In this document: in pieces, positions 53,323 to 64,000 of the stretch
How the letters are laid out: the number at the start of each line of letters is the position of its first letter
Numbering within the stretch: the first letter of the stretch is position 1
Made by a program: the position numbers and the translations under genes
Notes under the pieces: model-generated
What the model saw: the letters and a program-made list of their open reading frames with translations, nothing else
Told to the model about the DNA's origin: nothing
Databases searched by the model: none
NCBI RefSeq assembly: GCF_963675165.1
Contig: NC_087381.1
Location: 1,674,001-1,738,000 of the forward strand
Reading direction: 5' to 3'
Source of the DNA: Halichondria panicea
Lineage: Eukaryota > Porifera > Demospongiae > Suberitida > Halichondriidae
DNA: 64,000 nucleotides

Positions 53323-55316
53323 ATTTATTTATGTAGAAGAGGTATATATATTAGTTCATACTTTGTGTAATGTTGTGCTATAAGCAATTGTTGACAATGA
53401 ACCCACACAGTCATTATAGAATAGGAGCTCAGATTCTGAGAAGTCTGTCTGATGGCTTGATGAATGATCTTCAAGGATAGAAGTATATAGAAGTACGTAG
53501 ATCTACAATGTAGAAGTTTATTTTAAAAAGGGGGTTGATCTGCAATGAGAGCATAGTTCACAAGGGCTGCTTCTGGCAGTACAGTGCATGTATAGGCTAG
53601 CCTCCTTCACAGGCCTTGGATTGAAGAGAAGGCTTGCTACTGACTGCTTGCACATGCATGCGTAAATTTATTCTCGTAAATAATTTCCCATAATCCTGAA
53701 TATACAGACTAAGAATACACACGTGCAGACCTAGTATAGCTAATGACAGAGCTGTATAGGTTTGTTACAACTTGGAGTCAATAGCAGTAGTAAAATTATA
53801 GTAAATTTCACCGAAGGTAGTATTAGATGGGGCATGCATGGCCTGTCCATATATATAGGCTATAGTGTCAGCTTTCATGCACTTCCTTCAGATGTTTGTG
53901 AACTCATCTATGCACACTGTTGCAGGCTTTGTTGGCATAGCAATTGCAAGCTAGGGGCAGCTATCGGAATGCTATCAGATGGGCTAGAAACCTTCAATCC
54001 TCATTGTGACTTCATTTTGTACTGAGTATTATATACGTTGTTATCTTGCGTTAGCCGGTATCTAGCTAATGGTTAGCGCATGCGCAAGCAGTCGATACCA
54101 TGCAGGCTCATTCTCAGAGGGAAGTGCATGCAGCCTGGGATCGAGACTAAGTGTACACGTGGGCATGCAGCTTTGATTCCTGGCTCTTGTATATATTTAG
54201 CTAACAAACAGCTAGCTAGCTAGCTATAGTGTATGGCTAACTCATTAAAGTTGAATAGAAAGTTTGTGCGAACAAATGATGCTATAAAAGATTTTGAAGA
54301 GACTGCAACAGCCTTCACTGTGAGTAAACTAGCCATAACTCAAGAAAGAAGCTTTAGTTGGCTAATCCACAAATCAATATCCAAGAGAACGTGGCTAGAG
54401 AAGCTGTTTTTTTTTCCGTCGCATTGCAACCGTTGACACACATGCACATGCACACACAGTCAGCTTTATACCGTATATCCTTCGTATAGATACGCAGCGC
54501 CTCAAGGTATAATATATAAGTACATGCCGTCTAGACAGTAAAACAGTGCAGCATGCAGTGAATTTGTCATGTATGTGCTGACAGATAAATTAAATTACCT
54601 TTTCTTTCAAGTATATTCTGGCAGATCTTGGTAACAATCTCTTAATCTTTCCTAATATTCAATAGGATCTTAATCAGTGCTCTGAAGGTTGCTTCGCTGC
54701 ATGCATGGGTTTGTGATCCCTCCAGATTGACAAACAGTTGATCACTGCCATAGATCAATTGCTTTTAACAAAAGCATCTCTCTTTACATCAGTTTGTTTG
54801 TTTCCAGTCAACTTCAGTAGAGCTCCACATCATCAAAGTGCATAGCCACTGCGGGGAGCAAGCTTAAGGTTGTTTTGTTCAATATTTTGATCCAATTAAC
54901 TGCTTGTCCTGCTCGACTATCAACTTGTGTAGTCTGTGGATCCTACATATGATGATAGTGGGTCCACCGGTACGAGGTCCTAACAGCCTCTGCTCTGATT
55001 AGCAAACTGATCAATTTAAGGAGCACATGACTGAGGCACCTGATGTAAACCAGTAAATATAAAGTACTAGAGTGTCACAAATTAAGAGAAGGTCGACTCA
55101 ATATCGATAGTTTAGTTTATAGCAAAGGATGAAGTTAAAACATGTATAGTTATAATTATATACCAACTCCCGGGCCACTAGACCTGTATAATTATGATCA
55201 TACTTCACTTTGTATTCCAGTTGTCCAGTGAATGTAGTGTCTACACTATTCTTTATAGCAGAGCTGTATGACTGTTGAACATTCATTACATTTAGGCATG
55301 CACACTGTTGAAGCTA

Positions 55317-55362
55317 GCCTCGATTCCAGGCCTTTCTCTTCGCGGCCTGGAATCGAGGCTTG
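55317..55362. mobile_element. Short AGCCTCGATTCCAGGC palindrome
   Basis: Orthologous position to 43424-43464 in copy A, so inserted before the duplication. Confidence 0.6.
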
Positions 55363-55453
55363 TGGAAGTATGACAAGTTGTCACAAGTCTAGTTAACGAT
55401 TCTTACCAGACAAACACGTGCCTCTAGTGCTAGTAGTTTGGGGAGCAGCAAAC

Positions 55454-58601
<3,148 letters not shown>

Positions 58602-59070
58602 GTGAGAGAGTTATGTAGTTCAATATTACTTTGTGCTACCTTTGAGTGGTGCATTTAATGCTTATCATTGATTTAGCTCAAGAACTGTGGAGTTATTATG
58701 AAACTCGCTTGCTGTTACAGGGGTGGCCCTTAGATACCTCATGCCCATGATACCTGCCACGGATGCAGGGCTCTCTCCTCTGATGACACGGCAGTTAGTG
58801 TAATAGAGTGGAGACTGATGTCAGAGACTGCACCACCACTGTCCTCAACTCCTCACAGTACAGTTCACAAGGCGGAGCAGACTGTAAGTCATAAAGAGTG
58901 GAATTGTGAACTTGTAACATTTCATCATTGGACCACCAATTCTAGCTTTGCCTTTGGCAATTAAATGACCTGCACTACAAATCTTTACCTTCATTTCGTT
59001 GTCCAAGTTTAACTGTTAAGTACTTGAACCTATACACAAGCACACGCACACGCACACACACACGCACGCG

Positions 59071-59141
<71 letters not shown>

Positions 59142-59525
59142 CCCTTACTCCTATCCATACTCTGAGATCTTCCTACTAGACGGTGCTGGACCAGCTGGTA
59201 ACTTGTCTTAAAATTTAAATAATGCACTTTCATACTCATTTGTACCGTATAACCGTACACCGGGACATTTTCTAGGCGCTTAGTTTTCAATTTTTCATGG
59301 GTTAGCAATCCTCTACAAAAAATAAGCTAACGGTGGACGTAACGTGCATACATGTCAGTTTTGAAGCAATTCCACAAAAGCTAAAATTCCGCGCTGTACA
59401 ATATTATGCGTGTACTGTAGCTGCATGCATTGACTAACTAACTATGGTAACACATGCTCTGTAATTCCATGTATGAGTTTTTCATCCCAACTGCTCATGA
59501 CTTCTCTCACCTCATGCTCCTGCAG
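58602..59525. other. Junction between SMU1 and SRCR genes
   Basis: The missing SMU1 exon 9 would be expected here but no WD repeat is readable. Two stretches have splice-like borders (58733-58885; 59138-59197, APYSYPYSEIFLLDGAGPAG) but do not fit either gene in phase. A long CA microsatellite occupies 59037-59137. Confidence 0.5.
59037..59137. repeat. (CA)n microsatellite
   Basis: About 100 bp of CA/CG-type dinucleotide repeat. Confidence 0.95.
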
Positions 59526-62303
59526 CTATGGAGATGACCTGTTTACAATGGACGGTCAGTGTCTTGGTTCTGAGACTCACCTACTCAACTGTGTACAGCC
59601 TCCAGCAAACAGCAGTCAGTGCAACTCACTGGTCAGACTTCAGTGTGGTGAGTCCCCTAACTCTCTCTCGTATAGTACAGCATTAGCCATGATCTTTACC
59701 TCTACTGTACTTGTACTACTACTGCTGTTTTACTATTGCTGCGATAGATCAGTTTGCAAGTTACATAATTATACTGTTGGTAGGACCCAGTTATTGCAGT
59801 ATCCTTGTAAAGTTTTAGTTAAAAGCAAGCAAATTTCTTGATCAGCTGGGAAACATTTTTTTTACTGCTCTCCTTGTATACATAATATTCTAACTACAAC
59901 CCCCCCCCACACACACACACACACACACAGCCACAAGCCTGTCCTACTCCCCCTCCCTACGACTGGTGGGTGGTCCCATTTCCTCGCTAACCAATCAACC
60001 ACTCTCTGGCAGACTTGAGGTAAACTTTGACGGTGTCTGGGGGGCTATAGGAAGTACTGGCTTTGACCATCTTTCGGCTCATGTGATCTGCACTCAACTA
60101 GGCTATGCCTCTGCAAGACAAGTATTCAACAGTTCTCGGTATGTGATTTTGGGGAGCATAAAAACGTTGGTACACAGCAACTGTATATGTACAGTATGTA
60201 TTTGCACCATATCCTCCATTTCTGCATGAGGATACTCGACAGTGTTTAACCTATACAATGTACAATGTATATGGGATAACGCGGTGTGTTTATATACATT
60301 TAGTACTTGTCAGTTGTTGAATGCCCGTAATGTGAATTTGGAGCATTCAATATTTCAGTCGTGGCCCACTCTAGGAATATTTTTTGTAGTTTCCTATAAT
60401 GACATGATTTGATGTCATTCTTTATTCCAGGTTTGGTACTGGAATGGGACCCACTATTCTGGACCAAGTCCAATGCCAAGGCTCCGAGTCGTCTCTATTC
60501 CAATGTCCCTATTCCGTGGAGGTGGGAGAGACTCACGTCAGCAACAGTGTGGGCATTGAGTGCAGTAAGTCTCAGTGTGTACAACTACATGTACATGTAC
60601 AAACTGCTGCATTTGAATTTGGCTTGAAAGAAAATAATAAAACACATTTTAGCTCTCAACAACTTCCTCTCTCTTACCAGAACCCTACAAATACTATATA
60701 TACTACATTGTAGGTCTATGTATTGAATGGAGACATTATTTAGTACAAGAATCGTTTTTTTCCCTATCACGCTAATCGTTCACCCCCCTCGTATAGGTGA
60801 ACAGTTGGAGTTTGTCGATGGATCCCTAAGACTACTAAACAATAATAACACTGACGACACTTCGTCTGGTTCATTGGAGGTGTACACGTATGGAGTGTGG
60901 ATGAGTGTGTGTGGTGTGGGCTTCACCATGGAGACGGCTACCGTGGCTTGCTCACAGCTCGGCTTCATAGACGCTCTCAGTTACTGCACCGACTCATGGT
61001 GAGTTAAATAACCAATTCAATGTCATTATTCGAAATAAACTGTTGCAATCTGCACGCAATTTAATTTCTTATCAAGTGGTATTTTAGATCTTGCTCAATA
61101 TTTTACAGCCATTTTAAATAATTAGCTATAGAGAACGGCAACTCAAACCTGAGAAATGAAAGTTCTGATTCTTTCTTGCCCATCAGTGTGTTTCTAGTTT
61201 TGAATGCAGCTGCAATGTTCTTACTACATTTCCTGCTCTTCCCTCTGCAGTTTTGGTGAAGGTGGTGAATACGTGCACCCTGTTGAGTACCAGTGTGGGG
61301 GGTCCGAGGGTTCGTTACAGGAGTGTGGGGGGTCAGTCCGTGTCAATACCCCCTGCAATGACTCAAGCAACATCGGCCTTGTCTGCAGTAAGTGCTACTT
61401 GCTGGAATCATGCATGGTGGCTGTACATTTGCCTTTAAATTGGGAAACATTTTTGTAGTTTTGAGGGCTATATAGATTTCCTCTTAGCAATCTAACTAAT
61501 GAATATTCATCACCTCTATAGGGAGACCTCCAACTATGAAAACCCCCATCATGACCACACCCACTGCTGCTATGGTAACACCGGACGCTATTCCTACCCC
61601 TACGGTTTCTACTATCATCCCTGGCCTGAGTGATACGTATTTCTATATTATCGTGGGTGTTGGAGGTTCGGCAGTGTGTGTGTTACTGATCGGATTTCTG
61701 GTGTGTTGCATCTGCTGTGTTGCTAGGAGACGTCAAAAGAGGCGTGGCACTTGGCGGTCATCCGTACACAATAATGGTAAGTCCTATACGATTACAAGCT
61801 AGGTTATAATATTATTCGTCAAGTGTATTATCTTAGTGTGCCCTAAATTGAGCGTGTAGTGCAATTTCATAACTTTCAGTGTCAAGCCACACCCACGCAC
61901 ACACACACACACACACACACACCCACACACACACACAGGAACTCATCAAAATGGCCCTAGGCTAAGCAACAGTAATTCTCGATGGTCACACGAAAGAAAC
62001 TCCAAACTAGCGATGGAGAAAGTCAGCGATTTTAACGATCCCCTGAACCCTGCTGAAATGAATGGCTTCACTCACACACCGAGCTCTGCCTCTGACAGTG
62101 ACCCTAACTTGGACTACAAACCAGAAATGTCGCTGGAATTGAAACCGGAACATTTCGATCCACACTACGAGAATTTACCGCAGAGGCCACCTAATGTTAC
62201 TGTAAGCAATACGATATATTTAAGTGAAGGCTCCAGCCCAGCGAGCCCACCCCCTGGTTACGACGAACTCGAGTTTTTACCTCATACTGCAACAAATGTA
62301 TGA
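59526..62303 (+). CDS. SRCR-domain transmembrane receptor (5' part missing)
   Basis: Exons 59526-59647, 59931-60138, 60431-60564, 60797-60998, 61251-61387, 61522-61776 and 61939-62303, joined in frame. They give half an SRCR domain (DGQCLGSETHLLNCVQP), two full SRCR domains each split over two exons (LEVNFDGVWGAIGSTGF ... VQCQGSESSLFQCPY; LEVYTYGVWMSVCGVGFTME ... YQCGGSEGSLQECGGS), a Thr/Pro-rich stem (PTAAMVTPDAIPTPTVSTI), a membrane helix (YFYIIVGVGGSAVCVLLIGF, then CCICC), basic RRRQKRR, and a tail of about 130 residues. The tail has HYENL and PPPGYDEL; PPxY binds WW domains of NEDD4-type ligases in known families. A cell-surface scavenger-like receptor is likely. The first half-domain lacks its partner exon, so the gene is 5'-truncated or begins with exons not recognised. 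Confidence 0.85.
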
Positions 62304-62694
62304 TGGTCACATGACTAATAGACTTCAAAAACCACCATTAAATATACGAACAATTTCATAATAATTATTATTCTATAATAATTTATTTGCAGTAATTATT
62401 TTATCATGTCATTTTTTTGCTCCAACAAGTCTCTTAATGATTAATTTCTCTCCACCCCATTCTGCACGTATTGTACACATAATTATTGTAGTCACGTGTT
62501 AACAATCTGATCATTTGAAATAACGAATTCACATATTCCATGCATGCATCGGGTGCAAGGCTAATTATAAAATATAGGATTCTCTTATAATTATAATAGA
62601 GTATTCTGCATAATTCTAGTTCCTTTCTAGTATAATAACTAGCTTACTATAATTATAAACCAAAGTAAATACCGGCCTGTAATTAGCTAGCAGT
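62304..62694. other. 3' flank of the SRCR gene
   Basis: Homologous to 49117-49270 ('ctccaacaagtctcttaatg', 'ctccaccccattctgcacgt'). No gene seen. Confidence 0.6.
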
Positions 62695-63105
62695 AGCCAT
62701 TGATCTCTTTGGACACACCCTTTAATTATTCCTGTGGATGTAATGCGCATGCGCGCTCATTCCGATCCAATCATCGATCTTTGTCTGAAGGCTGGTAAGC
62801 CACAAAACACTACCATAATTATAACAATATAGATAACAATATGCATGTACACAAGTGTTTTCTTCTTAGATATTATATACACTGAACTACAGATCCTGGA
62901 AGAATCAATTTTCTTCTTTCTTGAGGTCCTGGTAAGCCACATAATACAACAATAGATGCATGTAAATAAGTCTTTTCTTCTCATATAGATAAGCTAACTT
63001 TAATATAAAATTCATTATAGAAACTAATATAACACTCTAATACTTTTCAGCGAAAGCAAAAACATGGCGAGAGGCATTAGCACAGCGCCTGCTTGAACAC
63101 TAGTT
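62695..63105. repeat. Inverted copy of 49515-49930
   Basis: Runs in the opposite direction relative to the SRCR gene compared with copy A; it ends 'gccatgtttttgctttcgct' in complement near 63050-63075. Confidence 0.9.
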
Positions 63106-63162
63106 ACTGAAGCGCACGGATGCGTGTCTTATACCTTCTCTGGGTATGGCTTGGGAGAGCTT

Positions 63163-63230
63163 CAGCTGTGTTGCTAGGAGATATCAAAAGAGGCGTGGCA
63201 CTTGGCGATCGTCCGTACACAATAATGGTA
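63163..63230 (+). pseudogene. Third fragment of the SRCR membrane exon
   Basis: Matches the 3' end of exon 61522-61776, including the basic stretch (YQKRRGTWRSSVHNN) and donor AATG|gtaagt. Isolated, with no membrane helix or tail exon in the window. Confidence 0.8.
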
Positions 63231-64000
63231 AGTCCTATATATATACAATGTAATGCTAGGTTATAAGGCTGTCTGTAATCAGTGGACTGGACTACTGGAC
63301 TGGACTGGACTGGACTTTGACCTGACTATTGCAACACCAATTACCGTTGATTCCTTTTCCTAATAACAAGACCACAATACTGAACAAATTAATGATTGTA
63401 AAAACTTAACACATGTACATCTAGCTACATTACAAAACACCTACTGTGGCAAGAACAAAAATTAATGCTTGTCTTTAGGTTTGCATGATGGAAGACAAGA
63501 GCATGTTTAGCTTTCTGTATAGGAGGACAGGTAACTGGCCTAGCTGGTTGAGACTATGATGCATTCTTGCTTAATTGAACTACAATTGGAGCATCTATAT
63601 ATAGAACTGTTGTTTTTAGGCTCAAACGTAGGTTAAATTAAAAATGGTACATTGATTGTAAACACTTTCGATAAAGCGTGTCTGCTTCTCTGTTGAGCCG
63701 TGGAGAGTGAATATTTGCCATCTTTCATAGTGTACGAAGATCGAGTCTATGTGCATGCTCTGTGTGCATACTCCTGTCGTACTTTCCATGAAGCCGTTGC
63801 ACATACACACTTATCTTTTCTAGTAAACTATAAACCACAAACAAGACGGATGAGCATCCCCTCCCTGCTATTTGTATCAGATCCGGTCGTAGTAGATACA
63901 AAGGATGTTATCCTGTACAAGGAAAATCACTTGAAAAAGGTGCTGTTTCAGGAGGGATTTGAAAAAAGGGCATAAATGTGACAGGGCCTAGGAAAACAAC
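63231..64000. other. Right edge; no gene supported
   Basis: A short 'ggactggact' repeat lies at about 63286-63316. An open frame at 63700-63975 (plus strand, 91 codons) matches nothing recognised and has no clear splice or start context. Confidence 0.4.

Noticed and set aside
58733-58885. Candidate SMU1 exon 9
   Set aside because: Good acceptor and donor, but the SMU1 frame hits a stop after ten codons and no WD repeat is encoded.
59138-59197. Candidate SRCR exon before 59526
   Set aside because: Only one frame is open and its phase does not match the next SRCR exon.
59030-59308. Minus-strand frame rich in Cys-Val
   Set aside because: Translation of a CA microsatellite.
63700-63975. 91-codon plus-strand open frame at the right edge
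   Set aside because: No family recognised and no splice or promoter evidence; could be an exon but cannot be supported.

Overview
The window is intron-rich, AT-rich animal DNA. Genes are split into short exons with GT/AG borders, and the introns and spacers are packed with short inverted-repeat transposons. The mix points to a sponge, most likely a demosponge such as Amphimedon: many Death-fold exons, Roc-COR GTPases beside Ig-like, SAM-like and ankyrin exons, an SRCR receptor, and a 7TM family of no obvious vertebrate class. The organism is an inference; SMU1, SRCR, Roc-COR, ankyrin and Death domains are read from the translated exons.

Left part (1-12.4 kb): a minus-strand gene start at 5043 (helical, possibly Death-fold, first exon) with two near-identical 51-bp exons 4 kb apart; a cluster of foldback and MITE elements (2.1-4.5, 7.5, 9.0-10.2 kb); and a 5'-truncated plus-strand 7TM copy (10.67-11.21 kb).

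Middle (12.5-38.5 kb, minus strand): a chain of about 29 exons whose intron phases agree at nearly every junction and which ends in a stop codon at 12497. In order it encodes ankyrin repeats, a Death domain, more ankyrin repeats, a Pro/Lys-rich linker, then twice [Ig-like domain - helical linker - Roc-COR GTPase with a C-terminal Cys cluster], with an Ig-like and a SAM-like domain between the two GTPases, and finally three Death-domain regions. This looks like one very large intracellular signalling or innate-immune protein, or a run of two or three genes that can be spliced together. Introns hold a piggyBac relic, a mariner-type MITE touching a splice donor, and other elements.

Right part (39.5-64 kb, plus strand): a segmental duplication of [7TM gene - SMU1 - SRCR receptor]. 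Copy B (51.4-62.9 kb) has an intact 7TM gene, eight good SMU1 exons and an SRCR receptor with transmembrane and cytoplasmic exons. SMU1 lacks its last WD repeats, and the SRCR gene lacks its 5' part. Copy A (39.5-49.8 kb) keeps an intact 7TM gene, but its SMU1 exons are frameshifted and its SRCR tail is broken by a MITE and a frameshift. A retroelement C-terminal ORF lies between the copies. Aligning the copies by eye gives empty sites for several transposons, so insertions can be ordered relative to the duplication.
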